From Legionella maioricensis (GTDB taxonomy: Bacteria; Pseudomonadota; Gammaproteobacteria; Legionellales; Legionellaceae): a stretch of DNA of 64,000 nt. Below the pieces are notes generated by a model. The model saw only the letters and a list, made by a program, of their open reading frames with translations. It was not told where the DNA came from and did not search any database. Numbering within the stretch: the first letter of the stretch is position 1; each line of letters starts with the position of its first letter. The position numbers and the translations under genes were made by a program. Below are positions 9,903 to 18,718 of this stretch, in pieces. The DNA lies in assembly GCF_023618015.1 (NCBI RefSeq), contig NZ_JAJKBJ010000017.1:1-64000 (forward strand), read 5' to 3'.

Positions 9903-9906
9903 CAAA

Positions 9907-11040
9907 ATGAGCAAAACGCACAAGTCCAGAGCCTTTACCCATATTATTTTATGGACTTCTGCTCTTTTTATAATCGCCGCAATAACGTGGGCTCACTATG
10001 CAATACTTGACGAAGTAACTACGGGTCAAGGAAAAGTAATTCCTTCAAGTGAAGTACAAATCATTCAAAATCTTGAAGGAGGGATTATTAAGAATATCTT
10101 TGTGAAAGAAGGGGAAATAGTAAAAAAAGATCAGATATTGATGCAGATTGACAATACCCGATTTATGTCAAGTTATGACGAATCTGAAAGAAAAAAAGAT
10201 GCATTACAATTAGAAATTATACGTATTAATGCTGAAATAAATAAAACCCCACCTGTATTTCCTGACGAGCTTAAAAAATCTCAGCCTGACTTAGTAAAAG
10301 ATCAACAATCTTTATATGAGTCGCGATTAAGAGAATTAAACCAATTACAAGTATCTTTGGAGCTAGCTCAAAAAGAATTAGATATGACGCGACCTCTATT
10401 AAAAACGGGATCAGTTTCTCCAGTGGAAGTGATCCGCTTAGAAAGATCAGTAAACGAAATAAAAGGAAGTATCGATAAGTTCAAGTCAGATGAATTGGAT
10501 AAATTAAATAAAGCAAGAGGTGATTTATCCGCACTTATTGAAGCGAACAAAGCAGACAAAGATCGCTTGACTCGTACCACGGTAAGATCGCCTGTATATG
10601 GGATTATTAAACAGATCAAAACAACGACTATCGGTGGAGTAGTTCAGCCCGGAAGTGATATTATTGAAATTGTTCCACTTGATGATACCTTATTAATTGA
10701 AGCAAAAATTCGCCCTGCCGATATTGGTTTTATTCATCCAGGACAAAAGGCAATGGTTAAAATCACAGCCTATGACTTTTCAATTTATGGTGGCCTTGAA
10801 GGATCAGTAGAGCAAATTAGTGCGGATACTATAATTGACGAAACTGATAAAAAAAATGAAAGTTATTATATGATTAGAGTTCGCACCGCACAAAATCATC
10901 TGGGAACAGATAAAAAACCATTACCTATTATTCCTGGAATGTTGGCAACAGTTGATATTTTAACAGGTGAAAAATCAGTTCTCTCTTACATCCTGAAACC
11001 CATATTAAAAGCGAAACAATCTGCGCTGAGAGAACGTTAA
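9907..11040 (+). CDS. lssD: Type I secretion membrane fusion protein LssD
   Basis: 377 residues, HlyD family. There is a short cytoplasmic N-terminus, one membrane helix (about 12-30), a biotinyl-lipoyl-like half (V-I-P-S-S-E-V-Q-I-I-Q-N-L-E-G-G-I-I), a long coiled-coil hairpin (about 90-215), the second lipoyl half (TVRSPVYGIIKQI) and a beta-barrel ending in I-I-P-G-M-L-A-T-V-D-I-L-T-G-E-K-S-V. It bridges the LssB exporter to an outer-membrane TolC channel, which is not encoded here. Four bases separate it from lssB, so the two are co-translated. Confidence 0.92.
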   Translation: MSKTHKSRAFTHIILWTSALFIIAAITWAHYAILDEVTTGQGKVIPSSEVQIIQNLEGGIIKNIFVKEGEIVKKDQILMQIDNTRFMSSYDESERKKDALQLEIIRINAEINKTPPVFPDELKKSQPDLVKDQQSLYESRLRELNQLQVSLELAQKELDMTRPLLKTGSVSPVEVIRLERSVNEIKGSIDKFKSDELDKLNKARGDLSALIEANKADKDRLTRTTVRSPVYGIIKQIKTTTIGGVVQPGSDIIEIVPLDDTLLIEAKIRPADIGFIHPGQKAMVKITAYDFSIYGGLEGSVEQISADTIIDETDKKNESYYMIRVRTAQNHLGTDKKPLPIIPGMLATVDILTGEKSVLSYILKPILKAKQSALRER

Positions 11041-11047
11041 TGAATTT

Positions 11048-11092
11048 AGGAGTAAGTAGCAATTATTTCCCCAATAATTGCTACTTACTCCT
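11048..11092. terminator. Perfect 20-bp inverted repeat between lssD and hpt
   Basis: Arms at 11048-11067 and 11073-11092 are exact reverse complements, with a five-base TCCCC loop. It lies between convergent genes lssD and hpt and should end transcription from both sides, although no long U-tract follows on either strand. The length and perfection are unusual for a plain terminator. Confidence 0.65.
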
Positions 11093-11142
11093 ATTTCGTG
11101 CTGATACATCAGTTCCAGACGACGTTATGTGCTAAGTAATAT

Positions 11143-11703
<561 letters not shown>

Positions 11704-11810
11704 TTATTTTTCCTTGAATAGTGATGATAATCTTTTACCCTACCAACCCCAAAAGAGCTAATTTAAAAATGGCAGGTAACAAGATTAGGAGTATTGTCAT
11801 TTATAAGAAA

Positions 11811-12137
11811 CTAATCTTTTATCTTTCCTGTTCCTGGAAAAGGGCTGACTTTATTACCGTAGCCAATGTTATCCTTTACTTTTGCTGTACCTTGCTTTGC
11901 TACTTCATCTATACGAAAAACAGAATGCATAGGAATAAAAGTACGCTTAACGTCGCTGAATTCCATTTTAAGTTTTTCTTCAGAAGGATCCACTACTAGA
12001 GCGGTTTGTTCACCAAATACCAGTTCTTCAATTTCCAAAAAACCAAACATCTCACTTTCTTTGATAGAACGTGCGTATATCTCATAAATTGCCTCTTGAT
12101 TGGCAAAAGTGATTCGGAATAATGTTTTTTTAGTCAT
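11811..12137 (-). CDS. DUF1820 family protein
   Basis: 108 residues starting at MTKKTLFRITF (ATG at 12137); an upstream in-frame start adds eight residues and is less like the family. Conserved family features are F-R-I-T-F-A-N-Q, E-I-Y-A-R-S-I, G-F-L-E-I-E-E-L and M-H-S-V-F-R-I-D-E-V near the end. The function is unknown; members are small soluble proteins widespread in gammaproteobacteria. Confidence 0.85.
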   Translation of the reverse strand: MTKKTLFRITFANQEAIYEIYARSIKESEMFGFLEIEELVFGEQTALVVDPSEEKLKMEFSDVKRTFIPMHSVFRIDEVAKQGTAKVKDNIGYGNKVSPFPGTGKIKD

Positions 12138-12206
12138 TAAATAAACCTGTTTATAAATCAAAGTGAAGTATACAAAAATAAAGGGGTAGTGTTCAAATAT
12201 TTATAG

Positions 12207-12950
12207 TTAATTTGTTGCAGGTTGCAAAGGAGACTTATATTTTTTACTTGCAGGCTGCTCTATAGGTGCGGTAATTAACGAAGGAGATATTGCTTCGAAT
12301 TTTTGAGCAATATAACAATAAAAGCCCGAAGGAAATGGCCACAACATTTTACCTACCTCATCAAAAAAAGTTAATTTTTTAATTAATGACTTGCTGTTAA
12401 CCGGTGGGATATAGCAAAAATTACTTAAAGCACATTGTCTATACCCTCTTTGTAAAAATACCCTGTTCACGTGGAATGGTGTGCGCATTTTAATCGCCCG
12501 GTCATTGTAACAATGCAATAATCCACATTTCATTGCCCCTCCCCATAAACTCCATGGATTAATACTTAATAAAATAATAAAACCCATCGGTTTTAGAATT
12601 CGGTCGATCTCATCTATTAAACTTAAACTGTTTCCGTAAGGTTCTAAGGTTAATGGCGCCAATACGCAATCTAAACTGTTTCTATTTAAAGGGATTTGAT
12701 TAAAAGAACATTCCAGATGAATTTTATTATTTAAAGCAAAAGGGGAGGCTATCCATTTTCGATTAAAATTGAGCATATTCAGCCAGGGATTATCGCCACA
12801 ATTGCCTAATTGCAGCAGTGTTTCCCCTCTTAAATAATCATTTACAGATTTTAACTGTTCACTAAATTCATTAGCTACAGATAAACCCAAAGACAAATTA
12901 AACCATTCATTGAGAGCGCGATATTGTTTTATTTGCTGTTCAATCAACAA
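12207..12950 (-). CDS. SAM-dependent methyltransferase (type 11 domain)
   Basis: 247 residues. A degenerate Rossmann-like methyltransferase fold is visible: L-L-Q-L-G-N-C-G-D-N-P-W (about 45-56) replaces the usual SAM-binding glycine motif, and L-I-D-E-I-D-R-I-L-K-P-M-G-F-I-I-L-L (about 112-129) is the post-motif III strand. The start appears to be TTG at 12950, eight bases after AAGG, as no ATG lies near the conserved N-terminus. The substrate is unknown; similar genes often sit near gloB/rnhA in other gammaproteobacteria, which are not present here. Confidence 0.72.
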   Translation of the reverse strand: MLIEQQIKQYRALNEWFNLSLGLSVANEFSEQLKSVNDYLRGETLLQLGNCGDNPWLNMLNFNRKWIASPFALNNKIHLECSFNQIPLNRNSLDCVLAPLTLEPYGNSLSLIDEIDRILKPMGFIILLSINPWSLWGGAMKCGLLHCYNDRAIKMRTPFHVNRVFLQRGYRQCALSNFCYIPPVNSKSLIKKLTFFDEVGKMLWPFPSGFYCYIAQKFEAISPSLITAPIEQPASKKYKSPLQPATN

Positions 12951-13118
12951 AATAATGCCTTTTAAAATAGTTAATCCTGAATTAAACTACAATACAACGA
13001 GTTTCACATCCAAACAAATTTATTTTTCTTTCCTAAGGATAAGCTTAATCATCCCCTGTCACTATATCTTAATTAAAAATTACTAAACTCGTATAATTAA
13101 AACAACTTTAATAAAACC

Positions 13119-13130
13119 AAGTATATACTT
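13119..13130. promoter_or_regulatory. Perfect 12-bp palindrome upstream of pilB
   Basis: AAGTATATACTT repeats the core of the palindrome at 7710-7723 upstream of lssB. It lies about 100 bases before the pilB start, and a TATAAT box is 22 bases further upstream (13092-13097). Shared use in two secretion/pilus promoters suggests a common regulator; this is inference. Confidence 0.4.
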
Positions 13131-13229
13131 AACCAAAAGAATAAATATTAAAATTTAGTTAAAGAGAGTTAATATTATTGAATATATTAACTATAGTTAT
13201 AAATAATAAACAAATTGACCGATAAAGAC

Positions 13230-14951
13230 ATGGCCTTAGCAACGGATGAACATAGATTACAGGGAATTGGGCAGTTACTAGTCCTCGAAAACCTTTTGGA
13301 TAAAGCAAAGGCTGCTGCGTTTTATAAACTCGCAGCAGAAGAAAAAATTTCTTTGCTTCAATATCTGGTTCAAAATAATATTTTATCTGCTGAACAAATA
13401 GCTCTTACTGCAGCTCAAAGTTTTGGCGTACCTTTGATGGATATCAATTGCATCGATATTGAAAGTATTCCTGTTAATCTGGTTAATGAAAAACTTATTC
13501 GTCGCCATACTATGCTCCCATTATTTAGCCGTGGCAATAATCTATATCTGGCTACCGATGATCCCAGTAAACAAGCTTCTTTAAAGGAAATTCAATTTCA
13601 TACCGGCCTCAATACTAATGCAATAGTAGTTGAAACGGATAAACTAAATGCACTAATTGATCATTTATTATCAGCTAAAGAAAATCAGGGACTCGCAGAT
13701 TACGGTGATGATAATGATTTAGAAGGCTTGGAAATTAGTTCAGATGATGAAGAGCCTGACATGGAGAGCGTTGCATCGGTTACCGAAGACGCGCCTATTG
13801 TTAAATTTGTTAATAAGATTTTACTCGAAGCAATTAAAGAAGGGGCTTCGGATATTCATTTTGAGCCCTATGAAAGAGAGTATCGTATTCGCTACCGACT
13901 AGATGGTATTTTGCATGAAGTGGCAACTCCCCCTTCAAGCTTATCATCAAGAATTACTGCTCGTATTAAAGTAATGTCCAATTTAGACATTTCTGAAAGA
14001 CGAACCCCTCAAGATGGGGGGTTTAAGATGAAAATATCCAAAAATCGTTCAATAGATTTCAGAGTGAGCACCTGCCCCACTACCGGTGGTGAGAAAGTGG
14101 TCATGCGGATTCTTGATCCCAGTTCAGCCAAGCTGGGAATAGAAGCTTTAGGTTTTAGCCCAGCCCAAAAAGCGCTCTTTGTTAAAGCAATTGAACGCCC
14201 TCAAGGCATGATTCTGGTCACTGGCCCCACCGGTAGCGGGAAAACAGTGACTTTATATACTGCATTAAACATCCTTAATACCAAGGAAGTTAATATTTCT
14301 ACAGCTGAAGATCCTGTTGAAATTAAAGTACCCGGAATTAATCAGGTTAATATTAACATTAAGGCTGGGTTAACTTTCTCAGGGGCATTACGCTCATTTT
14401 TACGCCAAGATCCTGATATTATTATGGTTGGGGAGATTCGAGATTTAGAAACAGCTGAAATTGCTGTTAAAGCAGCTCAAACAGGACACTTAGTTCTTTC
14501 TACACTGCATACTAACAGTGCGGCAGAAACATTAAACAGACTGGTCAATATGGGAATACCGACATTTAATATAGTCAGTTCAGTTACACTCATAATAGCG
14601 CAACGATTAGCAAGAAAATTGTGTGACTCTTGTAAAGCGATAAGAGATGACTTCACTAACTCAGGTTTGATAGAGATTGGTTTCAATGAAACAGATCTGG
14701 TAGATATTAAATTATATAAAGCTGTAGGTTGTAATCAATGTACTAATGGTTACAGAGGACGAGTAGGATTATTTGAAGTGTTACCTATGACAAAAGCTCT
14801 TGGTCTGTTGATCATGTCTGGTGGAAACTCCCTTGATATTTTAAAACTTGCGCAATCAGAGGGAATGTTAACAATATTCCAATCTGGGCTAGAAAAAGTA
14901 AAAGAGGGCGTTACTACCATAGAGGAGGTCAATCGGGTAACCGTTGAATAA
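13230..14951 (+). CDS. pilB: Type IV pilus assembly ATPase PilB
   Basis: About 573 residues from the ATG at 13230; a TTG at 13215 is an in-frame alternative and neither has a strong ribosome site. An MshEN-like N-terminal region is followed by the GspE/PilB ATPase core with Walker A GPTGSGKT, an Asp box and Walker B I-I-M-V-G-E-I-R-D. The C-terminal zinc-binding cysteines are C-D-S-C and C-N-Q-C. PilB powers pilin polymerisation on the cytoplasmic face. It is followed at once by pilC and pilD; no pilin gene is adjacent. Confidence 0.95.
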   Translation: MALATDEHRLQGIGQLLVLENLLDKAKAAAFYKLAAEEKISLLQYLVQNNILSAEQIALTAAQSFGVPLMDINCIDIESIPVNLVNEKLIRRHTMLPLFSRGNNLYLATDDPSKQASLKEIQFHTGLNTNAIVVETDKLNALIDHLLSAKENQGLADYGDDNDLEGLEISSDDEEPDMESVASVTEDAPIVKFVNKILLEAIKEGASDIHFEPYEREYRIRYRLDGILHEVATPPSSLSSRITARIKVMSNLDISERRTPQDGGFKMKISKNRSIDFRVSTCPTTGGEKVVMRILDPSSAKLGIEALGFSPAQKALFVKAIERPQGMILVTGPTGSGKTVTLYTALNILNTKEVNISTAEDPVEIKVPGINQVNINIKAGLTFSGALRSFLRQDPDIIMVGEIRDLETAEIAVKAAQTGHLVLSTLHTNSAAETLNRLVNMGIPTFNIVSSVTLIIAQRLARKLCDSCKAIRDDFTNSGLIEIGFNETDLVDIKLYKAVGCNQCTNGYRGRVGLFEVLPMTKALGLLIMSGGNSLDILKLAQSEGMLTIFQSGLEKVKEGVTTIEEVNRVTVE

Positions 14952-14955
14952 GCTC

Positions 14956-16176
14956 ATGGCAAAAAATAAGGACATGGTTTTAACTTTTCATTATGAAGGA
15001 ATTAATAAATCCGGCCAAAAAATGATTGGTGATATTCAAGCTAAAAGTCTGGCTATAGCTAAAGCAGATCTACGTAAACAAGGAATCATTCCTAATAAGG
15101 TAGTTAAAAAACGAAAACCCTTTTTTGATAGAAAAAATAAAAAAATCACTGCTGGCGATATTACGGTGTTCAGTCGTCAACTCGCTACTATGATTGAATC
15201 AGGAATCCCTCTTGTACAGGCTTTTGACATTGTAGCCAAAGGGCAGACTAACAAAAGATTAAAAGACTTAATAGAAACGATTAAAAATGATGTTGAAACC
15301 GGATTAACCCTTGCTGAATCGTTAATTAAACATCCAGCTTATTTTAATGAGTTATTTTGTAATTTGGTTGATGCCGGTGAAAAATCAGGTTCTCTCGATA
15401 TAATGTTAGCTAAAGTAGCAACTTATAAAGAGAAAATTGAAACGATAAAAAAGAAAATTAAAAAAGCATTAACCTACCCAATCGCTGTAATGGTAGTCGC
15501 TCTTATTGTCACTGCCGGGCTGTTAATTTTTGTTGTCCCCCAGTTTGAGTCTTTATTTAAAGGATTTGGAGCCGACTTACCTGCTTTGACTCAGGGAGTC
15601 GTTACTATGTCTAAATTTTTTCAATCCTACTGGTATTTTATTTTTGGTTCTCTTGGCGGTGCGGTTTATGCCTTTGTCTATGCCAAAAATCATTCGTTAA
15701 ATTTTGCAGAAAATCTGGATAGAGTCTTGTTAAAATTTCCCGTTATTGGACCTATTTTACAAAAAGCATCGATTGCTCGCTTTACGAGAACTTTATCGAT
15801 TACATTTGCCGCAGGATTACCGCTGGTTGAGGCGTTAAAATCTGTAGCTGGGGCTACAGGTAATATTATTTATTCCAATGCAACAGATATTATTAGAGAA
15901 GAAGTGGCTACCGGGCAACAAATGAATATAGCTATGGAACATACCCATTTATTTCCTAATATGGTGATCCAGATGGTAGCAATAGGAGAAGAATCAGGCG
16001 CCTTAGAGAAGATGTTGAGTAAAGTCGCTGATTTTTACGAAGAGGACGTTGATAATGCCGTGGATGCTCTTAGCAGTTTATTAGAACCAATAATTATGTC
16101 AATATTAGGTATCTTGGTAGGTGGATTAGTTATTGCGATGTATTTACCTATCTTTAAACTTGGATCCGCAGTTTAA
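14956..16176 (+). CDS. pilC: Type IV pilus inner-membrane platform protein PilC
   Basis: About 406 residues from the ATG at 14956 (TTG at 14944 is an alternative overlapping the pilB end). Two GspF domains are visible, each with a conserved helical bundle and a membrane helix (about 165-195 and 375-400). The G-I-P-L-V-Q-A-F-D-I-V and G-L-P-L-V-E-A-L segments are the repeated family signatures. PilC couples the PilB motor to the growing pilus at the inner membrane. Confidence 0.94.
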   Translation: MAKNKDMVLTFHYEGINKSGQKMIGDIQAKSLAIAKADLRKQGIIPNKVVKKRKPFFDRKNKKITAGDITVFSRQLATMIESGIPLVQAFDIVAKGQTNKRLKDLIETIKNDVETGLTLAESLIKHPAYFNELFCNLVDAGEKSGSLDIMLAKVATYKEKIETIKKKIKKALTYPIAVMVVALIVTAGLLIFVVPQFESLFKGFGADLPALTQGVVTMSKFFQSYWYFIFGSLGGAVYAFVYAKNHSLNFAENLDRVLLKFPVIGPILQKASIARFTRTLSITFAAGLPLVEALKSVAGATGNIIYSNATDIIREEVATGQQMNIAMEHTHLFPNMVIQMVAIGEESGALEKMLSKVADFYEEDVDNAVDALSSLLEPIIMSILGILVGGLVIAMYLPIFKLGSAV

Positions 16177-16214
16177 ACGGATTTAGCGTAACCTAATAAA
16201 GGCATGTCCATTAA

Positions 16215-17078
16215 ATGATACAAGAGCTTATCGCAAATACTCCCTGGTTTATTTATCTGACTATCGCTTTTCTGTCACTATGTGTTGGTAGTTTATTAAA
16301 CGTAGTTATTTATCGCTTGCCCATCATGTTACATGATGAATGGAAACAGCAATGTTGTGAGTTATTATCAATAAAAGATGAAGAGAAAAAAAAAACTATC
16401 AACCTTTTTTTCCCAAGATCGTTTTGCCCTCACTGCAAAAGCTTAGTTAAAGCATGGCAAAACATTCCTTTGATAAGTTATATCTTTTTAAGAGGACGTT
16501 GTTATCAGTGCAAAGCGCCTATTTCAATAAGATATCCTCTTATCGAACTTTTAACCTTGCTGTTGTCATTATATGCCACGTGGCACTTTGGATTTACGTT
16601 ACAATTACCTTTTATTTTAATAGCGATCTGGCTTTTAATTTGTTTAATTTTTATCGATTTAGATCATCAACTACTACCAGACACGATTACTTTAAGTTTG
16701 CTCTGGATAGGTCTTATTGCCAATACTCAAAATTTATTCACCAATCTTCCTGTTGCGGTATTAAGTGCAGCCGGTGCCTATATCTGTCTGTGGATTGTTA
16801 TTAAATTATTTTACTTAATGACGGGTAAAATTGGTATGGGTCATGGTGATTTTAAATTATTCGCGGCATTTGGTGCCTGGTTTGGTTGGGTATTTTTACC
16901 GTTAATTCTTTTACTTTCATCAATTGTTGGCGCGGTGATTGGATTGATTTACTTGCGAATGAGTAAAAAATCGCGCGATACAGCAATTCCTTTTGGTCCC
17001 TTTCTGTGTATGGCTGGCTTAATTTCTATGTTTTGGGGACATGCGATAATTCACTGGTATATGAACTTCTGGTTCTAA
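16215..17078 (+). CDS. pilD: Prepilin peptidase / N-methyltransferase PilD
   Basis: 287 residues, about eight membrane helices. The cytoplasmic zinc loop has two CxxC pairs (CPHC and CYQC, about 75-104), needed for N-methylation. The two catalytic aspartates are in D-L-D-H-Q-L-L-P-D (about 150-158) and G-H-G-D-F-K. PilD cleaves and methylates type IV prepilins and the pseudopilins of the type II (Lsp) secretion system, so it matters beyond the pilus. It lies 38 bases after pilC. Confidence 0.96.
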   Translation: MIQELIANTPWFIYLTIAFLSLCVGSLLNVVIYRLPIMLHDEWKQQCCELLSIKDEEKKKTINLFFPRSFCPHCKSLVKAWQNIPLISYIFLRGRCYQCKAPISIRYPLIELLTLLLSLYATWHFGFTLQLPFILIAIWLLICLIFIDLDHQLLPDTITLSLLWIGLIANTQNLFTNLPVAVLSAAGAYICLWIVIKLFYLMTGKIGMGHGDFKLFAAFGAWFGWVFLPLILLLSSIVGAVIGLIYLRMSKKSRDTAIPFGPFLCMAGLISMFWGHAIIHWYMNFWF

Positions 17079-17238
17079 ATATAAAATATATGTTAAAAAT
17101 TAGTATGAAATTATTTTATTTAAATATCATTAAGTTGTATGAGAAAAAATGGAATACTCCCCTTTTGATTTGATTTTTTAAATCCAGAGACTATATTTAA
17201 AATGTTGTTTTAATTAACTATAAATAAGGGAATATATA

Positions 17239-17403
17239 ATGAATAAGGATAATTTAAAAGCTCAAGAGCGTAATAATAAAAATAGCCAAGGCCATGTTCA
17301 ACAAGAACGTCCTCATCATTCAGATCCTAAACGCGATCAGCAACGCCCTCACGATGCGAATCAAAGAAATGCACCACAAGGACGTAATTCCAGAGCGCGA
17401 TAA
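17239..17403 (+). CDS. Small hydrophilic His/Gln/Arg-rich protein
   Basis: 54 residues, preceded by AAGGGA eight bases before the ATG. The composition is dominated by Asn, Gln, Arg, His and Lys with no hydrophobic core, so it is probably disordered. No family is recognised. An inverted repeat follows within 12 bases of the stop, and the next gene set (DUF883-like) begins 112 bases later, which supports a real transcript. Function unknown; a stress-induced hydrophilic protein is one guess. Confidence 0.55.
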   Translation: MNKDNLKAQERNNKNSQGHVQQERPHHSDPKRDQQRPHDANQRNAPQGRNSRAR

Positions 17404-17414
17404 GAAAATAGAGT

Positions 17415-17453
17415 AAACCAGTCAAACCGATAACTCGTTCGATTGACTGGTTT
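17415..17453 (+). terminator. Stem-loop after the small hydrophilic gene
   Basis: Perfect 11-bp arms AAACCAGTCAA (17415-17425) and TTGACTGGTTT (17443-17453) around a 17-base loop. There is only a short T-run after the stem, so termination may be partial. Confidence 0.5.
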
Positions 17454-17515
17454 CAAATGGTTAAATAGCTTATATTTGATTTTGTTATAAGTTAATTTTT
17501 AAAAGGAGCTTTAAA

Positions 17516-17770
17516 ATGGATAACTTAAATAAAAGACCTAACGCCAGTCAAAAATCCCATGTTGCTGATGCAGCTTCCGAACTTTTAAATGAAGGAAAGA
17601 AATTTGCTAATGAGTTATATGAAGAAGGCTTACATAAAGTTAATGAAGCAGAAGATAGCGTTAAAAAATATTCAGATGAATTATTGAAAAAAGTACAGGA
17701 GAATCCATTGACTTCAATACTGATAGCAGGAGGAGTAGGATTCTTACTATCTAAGTTATTGAGAAAATGA
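17516..17770 (+). CDS. DUF883 / YqjD-ElaB-like membrane-anchored protein
   Basis: 84 residues: a polar, helical N-terminal region (about 10-60, rich in Glu, Lys and Ala) and one C-terminal glycine-rich membrane helix (about 66-82, L-I-A-G-G-V-G-F-L-L). This is the DUF883 layout of E. coli YqjD and ElaB, inner-membrane stationary-phase proteins reported to bind ribosomes. A strong AAAAGGAG site precedes the ATG. The stop overlaps the next start (ATGA). Confidence 0.78.
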   Translation: MDNLNKRPNASQKSHVADAASELLNEGKKFANELYEEGLHKVNEAEDSVKKYSDELLKKVQENPLTSILIAGGVGFLLSKLLRK

Positions 17771-18210
17771 TAAAAATCCTGGAGCAAATAGAAGGCCTTG
17801 TTTCTAGTAAATTCGAAACGTTTAGAACAATACTTTCTATTTTTAAGCTGGAAGCAAAATTGGCTGGGCTTAGTGTTTATCCCCTATTACTGAATACGTG
17901 CATGATATTTGTTGTATTAATTACAGTGTGGTTATCAGCTATGTTTTTGATCGGCTATTTTGCCGTACTCTATTGGGGAACTCTTCTTTTAGCCATTTCT
18001 GCGATCTTATTTTTTAATCTAATTTTGCTTTTGGGCCTACTCAAATATCTTATATATAATTTAAGAAGTATGAGTTTTGAAAAAACCAGGGCATATCTAT
18101 CCCCCCAAGAGAGCAGTGAAGATGGCAAACTCCAGAAAACAATTAATCGTAGAAATTACAAGGCTGGAAAAAACATTACAGTACCAGCAAAGCCAAACGG
18201 CGAAGCATAA
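17767..18210 (+). CDS. YqjE-like (holin superfamily III) membrane protein
   Basis: 147 residues with two strong membrane helices (about 36-60 and 68-95) and a basic, polar tail. It overlaps the DUF883-like gene by four bases. Size, topology and position after a YqjD-like protein fit the YqjE family. Function unknown; expected to be an inner-membrane partner of the YqjD-like protein. Confidence 0.65.
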   Translation: MIKILEQIEGLVSSKFETFRTILSIFKLEAKLAGLSVYPLLLNTCMIFVVLITVWLSAMFLIGYFAVLYWGTLLLAISAILFFNLILLLGLLKYLIYNLRSMSFEKTRAYLSPQESSEDGKLQKTINRRNYKAGKNITVPAKPNGEA

Positions 18211-18400
18211 AAAATACCTTATGGGTGTGATCGATGACTATAAGGTTATATTTTTTGCCATACTTTTGCCTTCATTTTTCATAGGATGGAAAGTTGGCAG
18301 AGGAAAGTGGTTGGGTCAAATAGTCAAGCAACTCATTGAAGTGGGAATGCTTGCGGTGGTGTCCCATTCTAAAAAACAATTACTCAGTGCTTTTAGATAG
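18122..18400 (+). CDS. YqjK-like small protein
   Basis: 92 residues from the ATG at 18122 (MANSRKQLIVEI). The first 32 residues are a charged helix (I-T-R-L-E-K-T-L-Q-Y-Q-Q) and a membrane helix follows (about 43-60). It overlaps the preceding gene by 89 bases in another frame. The layout yqjD-yqjE-yqjK in E. coli suggests the assignment. An upstream in-frame ATG at 18077 would enlarge the overlap and is less likely. Confidence 0.5.
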   Translation: MANSRKQLIVEITRLEKTLQYQQSQTAKHKKYLMGVIDDYKVIFFAILLPSFFIGWKVGRGKWLGQIVKQLIEVGMLAVVSHSKKQLLSAFR

Positions 18401-18718
18401 TAAGTCTAGCACGAATTATTTTACAAGCCCCAGGTTCCTAATTCTTTCAAGAAGCTCATCATCAACTTCTTCTGTTTCTTCTTCAACAACCACTATTTGT
18501 TCAGTAAAATCAAGAACTCCGCCCATGTCTTCTCTAATATGTGTAATATATTCAAAGTATAATCAGCCGAGCATTTGGTGTGAATTTGCAACACAATGAG
18601 CAACTACGCACCTTCGTTTGTTATGATTTGGAGTTTCACATTTTCAAATAAGCTATATAATAGCCGAACTTTGTTATTAAAACTCAAATAGCACCACAAA
18701 CAATTAGCTCTATAACTT
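18401..18718. other. Intergenic region, no convincing gene
   Basis: 318 bases. On the minus strand 18416-18526 encodes a short acidic peptide of 36 residues (MGGVLDFTEQ start, E/D-rich, ending R-N-L-G-L-V-K) that could be a remnant or small gene, but it has no clear ribosome site. Just upstream of the acyltransferase the sequence is AT-rich and may hold its promoter. Confidence 0.4.

Noticed and set aside
18416..18526. Minus-strand 36-codon acidic frame
   Set aside because: No clear ribosome site and no recognisable similarity; it might be a gene remnant but cannot be supported.
18336..18599. Ser/Thr-rich plus-strand frame
   Set aside because: Low-complexity translation of the strand opposite the acidic codons at 18416-18526; not gene-like.
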